The notes: generated by a model not told the origin, from the sequence alone. Shown: positions 8,142 through 17,769, numbered from the stretch's first letter. The stretch is DNA of 48,940 nt from Neobacillus niacini NBRC 15566 (GCF_001591505.1 NZ_BCVA01000044.1:1-48940); one strand, 5' to 3'. Made by a program: numbers and translations.

Positions 8142-8927
8142 CTAGTTGCTATTTCTTATAGTATCCATATTCCTTTTATAGATTAGCTGTAATCCTTTTA
8201 AAGTTAAAAATGGATCGACAATATCAATGATTTTTGATTCTTGGGCGATTAAAGAGGATAAACCGCCCGTCGCGATGACTGTTGGTTTTTGTTCACTTTG
8301 GTCCATCATTCTTTTTACGATTCCTTCGACCTGCCCTACATACCCGTAGACAATTCCTGCCTGCATGGCTGCAACTGTATTTTTACCAATTACACCTTCT
8401 GGACGAGCTATTTCTATCCTTGGCAGCTTTGCAGCCTTTGAATATAAAGCCTCTGTCGAAATACCAATCCCTGGTGCAATAGCACCTCCCATATATTGCC
8501 GCTGTTCATTGATATAGCAATATGTGGTTGCGGTCCCAAAATCGACAATAATCAAAGGGCTTCCATATTCATGTATGGCTGCCACTGCATTCACGATTCG
8601 ATCAGCGCCTACTTCTCTAGGGTTTTCATACTTAATATTTAGCCCAGTTTTTATTCCTGGCCCCACTACCAACGGGGTAAGGTGGAAGTATTTTTTACAC
8701 ATTCTTTCTAAAGCAAACATGATTGGTGGTACAACGGATGAAATGATAATCCCATCAATTTGCGAAAACGAGAGGCCTGAAGCATCAAAAAGGTTTTTAA
8801 TAACCATTCCAAATTCATCTTCTGTTCGGTTCCTGTTCGTTTCGACACGCCAGTGATATTTAAGTTCTTCTCCTTTATATACACCTAAAACCGTATTGGT
8901 ATTCCCTACATCAAATACGAAAATCAA
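8142..8927 (-). CDS. coaX: Type III pantothenate kinase (CoaX)
   Basis: A protein of about 261 residues catalysing the first step of CoA synthesis, ATP-dependent phosphorylation of pantothenate. Acetate kinase/Hsp70-fold motifs are DVGNTNTVLG at the N-terminus, GADRIVNAVAA and VDFGTATTYCYI in the middle, and ATGGLSSLI near the end. Type III enzymes are insensitive to CoA feedback. I chose the TTG at 8927, which aligns with the B. subtilis start and follows GTGAT. A GTG three codons upstream (8936) is the alternative. It is the first gene of coaX-hslO-yacD, just after the ftsH terminator. Confidence 0.95.
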   Translation of the reverse strand: MIFVFDVGNTNTVLGVYKGEELKYHWRVETNRNRTEDEFGMVIKNLFDASGLSFSQIDGIIISSVVPPIMFALERMCKKYFHLTPLVVGPGIKTGLNIKYENPREVGADRIVNAVAAIHEYGSPLIIVDFGTATTYCYINEQRQYMGGAIAPGIGISTEALYSKAAKLPRIEIARPEGVIGKNTVAAMQAGIVYGYVGQVEGIVKRMMDQSEQKPTVIATGGLSSLIAQESKIIDIVDPFLTLKGLQLIYKRNMDTIRNSN

Positions 8928-9000
8928 AAGAATCACTCACTTTTCTGATTTTTCTAATGGTACACTGCAAACATCATATCATAATTATTTTTTATCGTGA

Positions 9001-9032
9001 AAAAAAGAGTGCTTTTATATAGCACTCTTTTT
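9001..9032 (-). terminator. Terminator of ftsH
   Basis: A 12-bp perfect stem (AAAAAGAGTGCT with AGCACTCTTTTT) with a 7-base loop and T runs on both strands. It ends the tilS-hprT-ftsH unit. Confidence 0.9.
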
Positions 9033-9039
9033 AAGATAT

Positions 9040-10989
9040 CTACTTATCCTCAGTTTCAGAAGGCTGACTAGGTGGTTCTTCATCCTTCTTCGTGCTGATA
9101 TTTACTTTTACATCATCAATTTTCTTTGTTTCCACTGGTTTAAACCCTTCGAGCTCTGCAGCAGATTCCGGCATACGCCCATTTTGAATTAAGTATTCAA
9201 TTTGTTCTGCATTTAGCGTTTCAACTTCAAGAAGTGTCTTCGCAATCAGGTCAAGTTTATCACGATTCTCAGTGAGAATGGTTTTAGCTCTTTCATAACA
9301 TTCTTTAAGTATGCGTTGAATTTCAAGGTCAATTTCAAAGGCAATCGCATCTGAATAGTTTTGTTCATTGTGAATGTCACGGCCTAAGAATACCTGACCG
9401 CCTGAAGCCTGACCAAATTGACCAACTCCAAGTTTATCACTCATACCAAACTCAGTGACCATTCTGCGGGCAATCCCTGTTGCACGTTGGAAGTCGTTAT
9501 GAGCACCTGTACTTACTTCACCGAAAACAATCTCTTCGGCAACACGTCCGCCCAATAAACCAACAATTTTATCCAGTAATTCAGGTTTCGTCATAAAGTA
9601 ACGGTCTTCCCTTGGAAGCATAACTGCGTAGCCGCCCGCTTGACCACGAGGAACAATCGTAACCTTATGAACCATATCTGCTTCATTTAAGATTAATCCG
9701 ATTACTGTATGCCCACCTTCATGGAAAGCAACAATGCGGCGTTCTTTAGCAGAAATAACACGTGTCTTCTTCGCTGGCCCTGCAATAACCCTGTCTGTTG
9801 CTTCATCAATATCTTCCATGTCGACCTTTTTCTTATTCTGACGCGCTGCCACTAAGGCCGCTTCATTCAATAAGTTTTCTAAGTCTGCACCAGAAAAACC
9901 AGGTGTTCTCATGGCAATATTTTTTAAGTTAACAGATTCATCTAAAGGTTTGTTCTTTGCATGTACTTTTAGAACTGCTTCACGACCATTTACATCTGGG
10001 CGGTCTACCGTAATTTGACGGTCAAAACGTCCAGGACGTAATAATGCAGGGTCTAATATATCAGGACGGTTTGTTGCAGCAATAATGATAATTCCTTCAT
10101 TAGCGCCGAATCCATCCATTTCAACTAGCAATTGATTCAATGTTTGCTCACGTTCATCGTGCCCGCCGCCTAAACCTGCACCACGTTGACGACCAACTGC
10201 ATCAATTTCATCGATAAAAATGATACAAGGAGCATTTTTCTTTGCATTTTCAAATAAATCACGAACACGGGATGCACCGACCCCGACAAACATTTCAACG
10301 AAGTCAGATCCACTAATAGAGAAGAAAGGAACACCTGCTTCACCTGCTACTGCACGTGCAAGTAATGTTTTACCTGTTCCTGGAGGACCTACAAGCAGGA
10401 CCCCTTTTGGAATACGTGCACCAAGTTCAGCAAACTTTCTTGGGTCTTTTAGGAATTCAACCACTTCAACTAATTCTTGTTTCTCTTCATCTGCACCTGC
10501 TACATCCTTAAATCGAGCCTTCTTCTTGTCATCGTTATAAAGTTTTGCTTTACTCTTACCAAAGTTCATTACACGGCTGCCGCCGCCTTGAGCTTGGTTT
10601 AATAAGAAGAAGAATAGGATAAAGATGATGACAAATGGAATGATGGAAGTAAAGAATGTTACCCATCCGCTTGTTTCCTTAGCAGGCATTACTTCTACCT
10701 TAGAACCTGCAGCATCAATACGCTCTAAGATTTTTTCACTATTAGGAACGTATGTTAAAAAGTTCTTACCGTCTTTTACCCCTTTTTCAAACTGCCCCCG
10801 AACTTCAAAGACACCACGTTCAGGCTGCATAGAAAATGAATCCACTTCATTCGCTTCTAAATGGTCAACAAACTCATTATAGGAAATGTTATCCGTAGGT
10901 TCGTTGCTGCCATTAAAGAAGCTTACCACGCCAATAATGACTAAAAATATCAATAAATAAAAGATGGTATTACGGAAAATCCGATTCAT
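9040..10989 (-). CDS. ftsH: ATP-dependent zinc metalloprotease FtsH
   Basis: A 649-residue membrane AAA+ protease. Transmembrane segments at about residues 8-25 and 111-131 flank a small extracytoplasmic domain. The AAA module follows, with Walker A GPPGTGKT at 201-208 and Walker B IIFIDEID, then the second region of homology (NRPDILDPALLRPGRFDRQ). The zinc-protease motif HEGGH comes after that. The C-terminal tail is charged. In Bacillus FtsH degrades membrane proteins and is needed for efficient sporulation. The ATG follows GGGAGGAGG. Its position after hprT is the conserved one. Confidence 0.99.
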   Translation of the reverse strand: MNRIFRNTIFYLLIFLVIIGVVSFFNGSNEPTDNISYNEFVDHLEANEVDSFSMQPERGVFEVRGQFEKGVKDGKNFLTYVPNSEKILERIDAAGSKVEVMPAKETSGWVTFFTSIIPFVIIFILFFFLLNQAQGGGSRVMNFGKSKAKLYNDDKKKARFKDVAGADEEKQELVEVVEFLKDPRKFAELGARIPKGVLLVGPPGTGKTLLARAVAGEAGVPFFSISGSDFVEMFVGVGASRVRDLFENAKKNAPCIIFIDEIDAVGRQRGAGLGGGHDEREQTLNQLLVEMDGFGANEGIIIIAATNRPDILDPALLRPGRFDRQITVDRPDVNGREAVLKVHAKNKPLDESVNLKNIAMRTPGFSGADLENLLNEAALVAARQNKKKVDMEDIDEATDRVIAGPAKKTRVISAKERRIVAFHEGGHTVIGLILNEADMVHKVTIVPRGQAGGYAVMLPREDRYFMTKPELLDKIVGLLGGRVAEEIVFGEVSTGAHNDFQRATGIARRMVTEFGMSDKLGVGQFGQASGGQVFLGRDIHNEQNYSDAIAFEIDLEIQRILKECYERAKTILTENRDKLDLIAKTLLEVETLNAEQIEYLIQNGRMPESAAELEGFKPVETKKIDDVKVNISTKKDEEPPSQPSETEDK

Positions 10990-11124
10990 CTCTTACCTCC
11001 TCCCGCGATAAAAACTTTTTTAGATAGTATCATAAAAAATCATTCCAATTCTTAAATTACTGTTTTTAACTGGGTTAAACCAATGTTGTCAATTTACATT
11101 TGCAATAGCCTTTTTAGTTTTCAC

Positions 11125-11670
11125 TTAAAGATTATTGCTATATACTTCCGGCTTTAAAACACCAATATATGGAAGATTTCGGTATTTTTCGATATAATCT
11201 AATCCATACCCAACCACAAATTCATCTGGGACAATAAAACCTACATAATCTGCCTTTATTGCACTCTTCCTTCCTGTTGGTTTGTCAAGTAAGGTAACAA
11301 TTTTGATTGACTTTGCCTTTCGGTAACGGAATAAATCAACTAGATAGCTTAAGGTCAAACCGCTATCGATAATATCCTCAATAATCAGGATATCTCTTCC
11401 TTCAACTGAAGTATCTAAATCCTTTAGGATTTTTACTTCTCCTGAAGAAACCATAGCAGACCCATAGCTCGATACATCCATGAAATCCATTTCCAAATAG
11501 CAATCCATTCTTTTAAGTAAATCAGCCATAAATGGCATTGCACCCTTTAAGACACCAATTGCAAGTGGAAAGCGATCCTGATACTCTTCAGTTAATTGAG
11601 CACCTAATTCTTTGATTTTCCCCTGAATTTCTTCTTCAGAAAATAATACCTTTTCAATATCCTGTTTCAT
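11125..11670 (-). CDS. hprT: Hypoxanthine phosphoribosyltransferase (HprT)
   Basis: A protein of about 181 residues that salvages hypoxanthine and guanine with PRPP. The PRPP loop is DILIIEDIIDSGLTL and the family's YVGFIVPDEFVVGYGLDY segment is near the end. I chose the ATG at 11670 (MKQDIEKVL), which has AGGAGG ten bases upstream and gives the family length. An ATG nine codons upstream overlaps the tilS stop (TAATG) but lacks a good site. In B. subtilis HprT and TilS together activate ftsH transcription; the gene order here fits that link. Confidence 0.97.
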   Translation of the reverse strand: MKQDIEKVLFSEEEIQGKIKELGAQLTEEYQDRFPLAIGVLKGAMPFMADLLKRMDCYLEMDFMDVSSYGSAMVSSGEVKILKDLDTSVEGRDILIIEDIIDSGLTLSYLVDLFRYRKAKSIKIVTLLDKPTGRKSAIKADYVGFIVPDEFVVGYGLDYIEKYRNLPYIGVLKPEVYSNNL

Positions 11671-11696
11671 AATAACTGTGCCTCCTAGAAGAATCA

Positions 11697-13085
11697 TTAC
11701 TTATGATATGTGAGTAGTATATACTGACTTGTTGAATGATTAATGCCTTCAAAAGCTGACTTTTTTATTCCAGGAAGCCAAAGAATACACCCATTTTTGT
11801 CAGTAATTACAGGCCATGCATCACGATCCTGGATTGGAATTTTGCTATCGATAAAAATATCTTTTAGCTTTTTTGTTCCTGACATTCCTTTCAGGTTCAT
11901 GCGATCCCCCATTTTTCTTGTTCGAATCTCAATGGGCAGTTTAATCTGGTCAGCAGGAAATAATGCATAATTTCCTTTTGTTTCAATGTTTTTCTTATCA
12001 TCAATAACATCCATTTTTATACTTGCCCCATTAGGTAATTCAAGCTCGCCTGGTTCCGTCACTTTGAAAGAATACGCGCCAGATTCACTTACTTCAAATT
12101 GGAAAGAGAGTAGTGAATACGATCGAATGACCTTTAAACCGTTGGGAAAATCAAGTGTTTTAGAAGGATGATGATGTCGAATTAAAGATAGAACATGCTC
12201 AATATGTAAAGCAGAAAGTGACACTGGTATTACTTTGTAAAGATAGTTTAATATTAGTTGAATACCTCTTCTTTGTAAAGAAATTGGCATTTCCAAAAAG
12301 GGAATTATGTCAATGGTAATTTTATTCTTTTCTCTCTTTTTCATTACTTTATTCATTCTTTGGACAGTTAATTCCTGAAGAAGTATTTCATCCTCCTGCA
12401 GTTCTTCACTAAACCGTTGAAAATGTTCATGCACATGCTGATTTTCCTCTTTTAAAAAGGGTAAAACTTCGTTTCGGAAGCGATTCCTGCTATAAATACT
12501 TTTTTTATTACTAGGATCTATTCTTGGGACCAAATTTTGCTTCTGACAGTATTCCGCAAGCTCTGCCTTCGTTAAGGATAAGAAAGGACGAAAAATGTAT
12601 CCATTTTTAAGTGGTCTCATAAACGGAATACCGGCTCTTGCGGAGCCAGAACTTCCTCTCGTCAGGCGCATTAATATAGTCTCCACCTGATCATCTCCAT
12701 GGTGACCAAGGGCTAGATAGTTACAACCATATTTATCCATGATTTTCTCAAAAAACTCATATCTTGCCTGTCTAGATGCCACCTGCGGATTTTTCTTTGT
12801 TTCCTTAATAATTTCAGGGACATTAATTCGTGCCATTTCAAAAGGGATGCACTTTTGCTCACAATAATCTTTCACGAATAGAGCATCTTCTAACGACTCT
12901 TGTCCACGAAACATATGATCCACATGTGCTGCAACAATCGAAAGGTTTTTTCTTTCCTGCTGTGTCCACAAATAGTGAAGCAAGGCAAGTGAATCTGGCC
13001 CCCCCGAAACACCAACCACCATTTTCTTATTTTCAAGTTGAAATGATTGTCGGTTAAGCAATGCTGCTACCTTTGCTTCTAACAT
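11697..13085 (-). CDS. tilS: tRNA(Ile)-lysidine synthetase (TilS)
   Basis: A 462-residue enzyme that converts the wobble cytidine of tRNA-Ile (CAU) to lysidine, so that it reads AUA and is charged with isoleucine. The N-terminal PP-loop motif is VSGGPDSLALLHY (about residues 26-38). The GHHGDDQVETILMRLTRGSG-like segment and the RPFL motif follow. The C-terminal TilS domains recognise tRNA. The ATG follows AAGGAAG. It is the first gene of tilS-hprT-ftsH, after the yabT terminator. Confidence 0.97.
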   Translation of the reverse strand: MLEAKVAALLNRQSFQLENKKMVVGVSGGPDSLALLHYLWTQQERKNLSIVAAHVDHMFRGQESLEDALFVKDYCEQKCIPFEMARINVPEIIKETKKNPQVASRQARYEFFEKIMDKYGCNYLALGHHGDDQVETILMRLTRGSSGSARAGIPFMRPLKNGYIFRPFLSLTKAELAEYCQKQNLVPRIDPSNKKSIYSRNRFRNEVLPFLKEENQHVHEHFQRFSEELQEDEILLQELTVQRMNKVMKKREKNKITIDIIPFLEMPISLQRRGIQLILNYLYKVIPVSLSALHIEHVLSLIRHHHPSKTLDFPNGLKVIRSYSLLSFQFEVSESGAYSFKVTEPGELELPNGASIKMDVIDDKKNIETKGNYALFPADQIKLPIEIRTRKMGDRMNLKGMSGTKKLKDIFIDSKIPIQDRDAWPVITDKNGCILWLPGIKKSAFEGINHSTSQYILLTYHK

Positions 13086-13171
13086 TCTACATTCTTCCTT
13101 ATAAAAAGTTTCTTTATTAATTTATTTGAATAAACCTAGCTTACCACTTTTATGACAAAAGTATCAAAAAC

Positions 13172-13195
13172 AAAGACCTAATGGATTAGGTCTTT
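13172..13195 (-). terminator. Terminator of yabT (possibly bidirectional)
   Basis: A perfect 11-bp stem (AAAGACCTAAT with ATTAGGTCTTT) with T-rich runs on both sides. It separates yabS-yabT from tilS. Confidence 0.85.
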
Positions 13196-13241
13196 TTTTC
13201 CTTCCCTTTAATACGGTATGAATAACAATTAGTTTCAAAAA

Positions 13242-14255
13242 TCAAAGAAGTTTTTGAAAAATATACAAAAAGTATAAAAGTGTAAGAGACATTGTGATGA
13301 TGACTGTTTCTGCCCAGCGGCTTTTTTTCTTTTTCTTCCTGTAATTCTGCCGGGTTTTGGGCTGACTTCCTGTCTGATTGACCTTTTGTGGTTGAATGGT
13401 GCTAGTGGAATTCGATGCCATTGATTGATTGACAGAGCTGGGTTTTTGGCTGCTCATGGCCAATGACATTAGTTCTGTTCTCATTTGAAGTGCATTGGTG
13501 TAATGTCCTTGGAGGGCTTTTAGGATAACCTTTTCCAATGTTTGTAAATCCTTTTGTCTTCTAATGGCTTCTCTGAGCTGCGAAATCCCGCCAGTTGTTT
13601 TGTTAAAGCGTTTTGGATATGCAGTATTAATCATAATCATTGCTACAGCAAATAAATCGTAAGCAGGGTCTGCCTTTCTTGTTCCTAACCCCCAGTATCC
13701 CCGATCATAGAACTCAGTAAATTCTTTAATCGCTCTCCCTTGAATCGTTGTTCCGCCAACATCTATACACCTAATTTTTGGTGTTGGGCCGGTAACGATT
13801 AGGTTTTCTGGCTTTAAATCACCAAATACCCAGCCGTTCTCATGAAGCTTATTTAAATCATTTAATAATTGAAGAAAAAGGACAGTGGTCCACGACCTTC
13901 CCTTATTCTGAATAAAAGTCATTAAATCGGGGCCTTGAATATATTCCATCGTATAAAATGAAATCTGCCCTCTGCTACTTTTCCAGTCATCCACATCAAG
14001 CAAAGAAGGTCCGAGGGTAGACCCTTGGACCTTTGCAAACGACCTTAATACATTAACCTCTGAGGTAATGGACATACCGTTATCGCTCATCTTTAAGGCT
14101 ACTTGCGAATTTTTAAACTTTGCAAGGTAGACAATGCCGTTTGCTCCATATCCTAGTTCCTTTATAACTGTATATTTATTCGAGTGCCATTTCCCTGTGA
14201 TTACAGTGCCTGGAGCTACTTTACATCGACTCTTCAAGGAATGATTCATCATCAC
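13242..14255 (-). CDS. yabT: Membrane-anchored Hanks-type Ser/Thr protein kinase YabT
   Basis: A 337-residue kinase expressed during sporulation in B. subtilis. The kinase domain (about 25-260) shows a glycine loop GYGANGIVYLAK, the VAIK-type lysine in VALKMSD, catalytic loop FGDLKPENLIV and a modified DFG (IDVGGTT). A basic, low-complexity linker (about 265-315) leads to a single C-terminal transmembrane helix (about 316-334). There is no extracellular PASTA region. B. subtilis YabT is DNA-activated and phosphorylates RecA; that role is inferred here. The GTG start overlaps yabS by 35 bp. Confidence 0.93.
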   Translation of the reverse strand: MMMNHSLKSRCKVAPGTVITGKWHSNKYTVIKELGYGANGIVYLAKFKNSQVALKMSDNGMSITSEVNVLRSFAKVQGSTLGPSLLDVDDWKSSRGQISFYTMEYIQGPDLMTFIQNKGRSWTTVLFLQLLNDLNKLHENGWVFGDLKPENLIVTGPTPKIRCIDVGGTTIQGRAIKEFTEFYDRGYWGLGTRKADPAYDLFAVAMIMINTAYPKRFNKTTGGISQLREAIRRQKDLQTLEKVILKALQGHYTNALQMRTELMSLAMSSQKPSSVNQSMASNSTSTIQPQKVNQTGSQPKTRQNYRKKKKKSRWAETVIITMSLTLLYFLYIFQKLL

Positions 14256-14964
14256 CGGTCATGAGACTCCTTAATGAACGTTTTGAATTAAATGAAGATA
14301 GTGCCGTACGAATTGCGGGACCCGTCGGAGTAATTCCCCCAGTTGTAAGTTGTGAGAAGATACTTGTCAAAGATTGTAGTTTTGGCGTCCAATCTAGAAT
14401 TTTTTCGACATCATTCTTTTTCCCGGGAAATACAAAAACAGCAAACTGATTATCACCTGTACGTGCATTTAAGCTAAGGGAAAGGTCAAGCAGGGCTTCT
14501 TTAACGGTTGGAAGCTTGTGTTTCATACTTGCACTTGTATCGACAAGAATCAACACCTCTAATTCGACAGTTTCTCCAAGTTCATCGACTACTTCCATTA
14601 CTTCCCCTCGTTTCTCAGGAGGAAGGTCTTCGATTGTCTGTGAACGACCAAGAATTTGCTGAAGCTCCCTATTTACTACACCTTGGATTGTCTGTGTCAT
14701 TGCTTTCCTTGTAACCATTTGAACAGTTTGAGAGAGCGCTTGAGCATAAACAATTTGGCTGACTCCGCCTCCGGACATCGCTATTCCCTCTATTTCCGTC
14801 ATTCCCTTTTCATCAATTACATCTTGCTCCATTACACCGATGACATTTACAGAGATACCTTGTTCTTTTGCAAGTGCAGCCATGGCAATAGGATCTTCAC
14901 CTTGATTTGAACAGCCGTCTGTTATTAATAAGATCTGACGAATTTTCCCAGTATACATACTCAT
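14221..14964 (-). CDS. yabS: von Willebrand factor A domain protein (YabS)
   Basis: A 247-residue cytoplasmic protein with vWA-like character. A MIDAS-type motif DTSASM lies near residue 140, preceded by ELEVLILV. The N-terminal half (ILLITDGCSNQGEDPIAMAA) resembles the second half of another vWA fold. No signal peptide or membrane helix is seen. The function is unknown; it is conserved with yabT in spore formers. The start follows GGAGGGAGA, and the 3' end overlaps yabT, so the two should be translated together. Confidence 0.88.
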   Translation of the reverse strand: MSMYTGKIRQILLITDGCSNQGEDPIAMAALAKEQGISVNVIGVMEQDVIDEKGMTEIEGIAMSGGGVSQIVYAQALSQTVQMVTRKAMTQTIQGVVNRELQQILGRSQTIEDLPPEKRGEVMEVVDELGETVELEVLILVDTSASMKHKLPTVKEALLDLSLSLNARTGDNQFAVFVFPGKKNDVEKILDWTPKLQSLTSIFSQLTTGGITPTGPAIRTALSSFNSKRSLRSLMTGDDESFLEESM

Positions 14965-14990
14965 TCTCCCTCCACTATTCGAGTTACTCC

Positions 14991-15020
14991 CATTTTCGAC
15001 ACTGCGGAGGGGATTTATAC
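14991..15020 (-). promoter_or_regulatory. Candidate sigma-F promoter for yabS-yabT
   Basis: On the minus strand GTATA (15016-15020) is 15 bp upstream of GTCGAAAATG (14991-15000), close to the sigma-F pattern. The -10 also contains a perfect Spo0A-box heptamer, TGTCGAA (14995-15001). In B. subtilis yabT is transcribed in the forespore by sigma-F. Confidence 0.5.
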
Positions 15021-15053
15021 ATATTTATATGATTAACCGGATAAAATAGTTGA

Positions 15054-17534
15054 TTACGCTCGTTTCTTCATCTTTGTAACAGGGATACTCGCCCATTTAG
15101 GTGTATTGTGCTTAATCTTTGCAACCGCAATGGTCATATCATCACCAATCAAGTTATCCCGTGAACGAATCACCTCTTCCAATATTAAATCAGATATTTC
15201 CTGAGGATCCTCCGTTTGTAATTCTTGGATTTTTCGTTTCATCCATAAATCATAATTTTCCACATGCTTAGGACCCTCAAAGATTCCATCACTCATCATA
15301 ATGAGTAAATCTCCTGCTTTTAATTGCTCACTCACCACATCTACTTCAAATTCTTCTAAAATTCCTATCGGCAAATTACTGGCTTGAATTTTGATTACTT
15401 TATTTCCCCTTTTTATAAAACTTGGGGTTGAACCTATCTTTAAGAATTTCGCTGAAGCGTTTTGAAGGTCAATCATAGCTAGATCTAATGTTGCAAAAAT
15501 CTCATCTGTCGTTCGAAGCGATAGAATGGAATTGACTGACTTTATGGCGACTTTTTCATCGATACCTGATTGTAGTATTTTTTGTAAAAGCTGTAGTGTC
15601 TCTTTGCTCTCATAATGGGCCCTTTCTCCGTTCCCCATTCCATCACTGATGGCAATGGCGAATTTCCCCAATCCTAGTTCCATGGTTGAATAGCTGTCAC
15701 CCGAAACAAAACCGCCATCCATTGCAGCATGGGCCATTCCTGTTTCAACGGTATAGGCTTTTGAAGATTGGAACACTACATGGCAGAAACCGTTAGGATA
15801 GGCAGCACATTCCTCAGAGGTTACGATAATTTGTTCTCCGAGGATATCGGATAGCATGGGTGCAATTAACTTTTCGCACTCACCGTGTCCATTACAAAAT
15901 GGAACGGACATTTCAATATCTACATTTCCTGACTCAAGACTATAAATCTCTACATGCTCAACCTGAACACCAAATGCTTGAATAGACTCCAAAATTTGAT
16001 CTTCCTGCTTATGATGATTCTCTCTTTCACGCTGAATCTCTTTTGCAAAGTTATCCATTACCTCTGAAACACCAAGAAGCTGATCGGCTACAAGTTTCCT
16101 GCTTTCCTGTACCTGTTTCTTTAATTTTTGGTTAGCTTGATAAAAGGTCAACTCCTGGCCCACCGCCTCATACACTCTTTTTGAGCGGGTACAGTGCTTA
16201 TCCCATTCACGGGATAATTTAGGCGAAACTACTCCATCATTTTGATCCATCTCATGAATAATTTCTTCAAGATATCCATAGGTGGTATGAAAATTCTTCG
16301 CCCAACACTGCTCCTTTTTAAAGCAAGTATTACAGGTTTTTTCTGTTACATGGCTCATAAAATAATCCATTTCACGTTCTTCTTCTCTATCATCAGGCTT
16401 TGTTTCCAATTGCGAAAAACTATTTGAAAGTGCATGAAAAACACTAGAGAATTGGGCTACTCTTTGTGCCGTTACATCTCGCATTTTTCTCATGTATTTT
16501 TGTTGTTCCGTTGTATATTCTGGTGTACCAGGAATATACTTGGCTAATTTTGAAGTAAATAGCTGCGGTGTTAATAGGAAAAGGACAATTGCTGCGGCAG
16601 ACTCCAATAGTGTAGTAGTTAAAGAGCCGGCACCACCCTCCTGACCATACATTCCAATTAACAATGTTGCAATAAACAACCCGATTGCAACGCCTATTTT
16701 CTTCCCTTCTTTTAATAAACCGCCTAGTACACCCGAAAACGCAAGCAGGCTCATATGATAAAAGCTAGAAACACTTGCAAGGCTAAAAATTAACCCGGTT
16801 ACGACACCTACTGTCGATCCTACTGTGGCTCCCGCAATAAATGAAAATACTAAAACAAGATAGCGAGACATAATATGTTCAAGCGATAAATCGTAAATTT
16901 TCCAGCCAATCGTTCCGGTCATGATGGAAGCAAGCATGATAATTAGGCAAACAATTTCCTCTGTTTTTAACAATTGTCTGCGCTTGTTCAGGATTAATAA
17001 AGGGATGCTCTGTAAGAAGATCAGCGTCAGAATAAACGAAAGACTTGCCTGAACACCAACCATCATTGCGTCATAAAGTGTCAGCTGCCTAGCAATAATA
17101 AAGGCCTCGGCTAATTTCCCTAACCCTAGAATGATAGCAACAAAAAATGGAATCATTCTCATTTCATTTTTAATCCATCTCTCACTAATCCGATATATGA
17201 CTAGAAAAAGGATAGATACTAAAAAGGTAAATGCTGCATTTTTTAAAGAAACGGTTGCTGCGCCCGCAACCAAACCTACTAATGCCAGTGGAGACCGATC
17301 TCTTTTTATTAAGAAGACTGCAGCGAAAAAAGGCAGACTAAAGGGAGCAAGCGTGGATAATATTAAAGCTCTCCCTAATAAGAAACCCACTATAAGTAGT
17401 AAGTAACCCTTAATAAGGAAGAAGGATTCAACTTTTATCTGGAATTTTTTCATAACGCTGTCCCAAGACCATTTAGAGGATCGAAAGTTAACCTCTCCGA
17501 CCGGTTCTAGTAAACTCCGTTCTAGCTTTTCCAT
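15054..17534 (-). CDS. spoIIE: Stage II sporulation protein E, PP2C phosphatase (SpoIIE)
   Basis: An 826-residue integral membrane phosphatase. The N-terminal region (about 40-325) contains about ten transmembrane segments. A central FtsZ-interacting, partly coiled region follows (about 330-580), including a cysteine group CNTCFKKEQCW. The C-terminal PP2C domain (about 590-800) shows AISDGMGNGERA and MMSDGIFEG, which carry the metal-binding aspartates. SpoIIE dephosphorylates SpoIIAA, which releases sigma-F in the forespore, and also helps polar septation. The ATG follows AGAGGAGTG. Its promoter has the 21-bp spacing known for Spo0A-activated spoIIE. Confidence 0.98.
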   Translation of the reverse strand: MEKLERSLLEPVGEVNFRSSKWSWDSVMKKFQIKVESFFLIKGYLLLIVGFLLGRALILSTLAPFSLPFFAAVFLIKRDRSPLALVGLVAGAATVSLKNAAFTFLVSILFLVIYRISERWIKNEMRMIPFFVAIILGLGKLAEAFIIARQLTLYDAMMVGVQASLSFILTLIFLQSIPLLILNKRRQLLKTEEIVCLIIMLASIMTGTIGWKIYDLSLEHIMSRYLVLVFSFIAGATVGSTVGVVTGLIFSLASVSSFYHMSLLAFSGVLGGLLKEGKKIGVAIGLFIATLLIGMYGQEGGAGSLTTTLLESAAAIVLFLLTPQLFTSKLAKYIPGTPEYTTEQQKYMRKMRDVTAQRVAQFSSVFHALSNSFSQLETKPDDREEEREMDYFMSHVTEKTCNTCFKKEQCWAKNFHTTYGYLEEIIHEMDQNDGVVSPKLSREWDKHCTRSKRVYEAVGQELTFYQANQKLKKQVQESRKLVADQLLGVSEVMDNFAKEIQRERENHHKQEDQILESIQAFGVQVEHVEIYSLESGNVDIEMSVPFCNGHGECEKLIAPMLSDILGEQIIVTSEECAAYPNGFCHVVFQSSKAYTVETGMAHAAMDGGFVSGDSYSTMELGLGKFAIAISDGMGNGERAHYESKETLQLLQKILQSGIDEKVAIKSVNSILSLRTTDEIFATLDLAMIDLQNASAKFLKIGSTPSFIKRGNKVIKIQASNLPIGILEEFEVDVVSEQLKAGDLLIMMSDGIFEGPKHVENYDLWMKRKIQELQTEDPQEISDLILEEVIRSRDNLIGDDMTIAVAKIKHNTPKWASIPVTKMKKRA

Positions 17535-17569
17535 AAGTCACACTCCTCTACTAATTCTTGTTAAAGACT

Positions 17570-17602
17570 ATTATAAAATTAATAGTTTTAAAATTTTGTC
17601 AA
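17570..17602 (-). promoter_or_regulatory. spoIIE promoter, sigma-A type with 21-bp spacer
   Basis: On the minus strand a perfect TTGACA (17597-17602) and perfect TATAAT (17570-17575) are 21 bp apart. The B. subtilis spoIIE promoter is known for this spacing and for Spo0A~P activation. Confidence 0.85.
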
Positions 17603-17627
17603 ATTAGTGAACGTATGCAAAGTTTCG

Positions 17628-17634
17628 TTCGACG
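17628..17634 (-). promoter_or_regulatory. Possible Spo0A box upstream of spoIIE
   Basis: Minus-strand CGTCGAA matches the TGTCGAA Spo0A box at six of seven bases. It is 25 bp upstream of the -35, a plausible activating position. Confidence 0.5.
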
Positions 17635-17718
17635 GTTTCCACTATAATTATTCAAATAATGTTGACAAATCGAAAGGATGTCGGAATACGGAATGATTAG
17701 TAAATTTTAAAAAACTAA

Positions 17719-17747
17719 TTGACACAAATTGTTTTCATCTGTATTAT
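17719..17747 (+). promoter_or_regulatory. Promoter of the tRNA-Met gene
   Basis: TTGACA (17719-17724) and TATTAT (17742-17747) are 17 bp apart, about 22 bp before the tRNA 5' end. Confidence 0.8.
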
Positions 17748-17769
17748 ATTCTTTGTGTCACAAATACTT

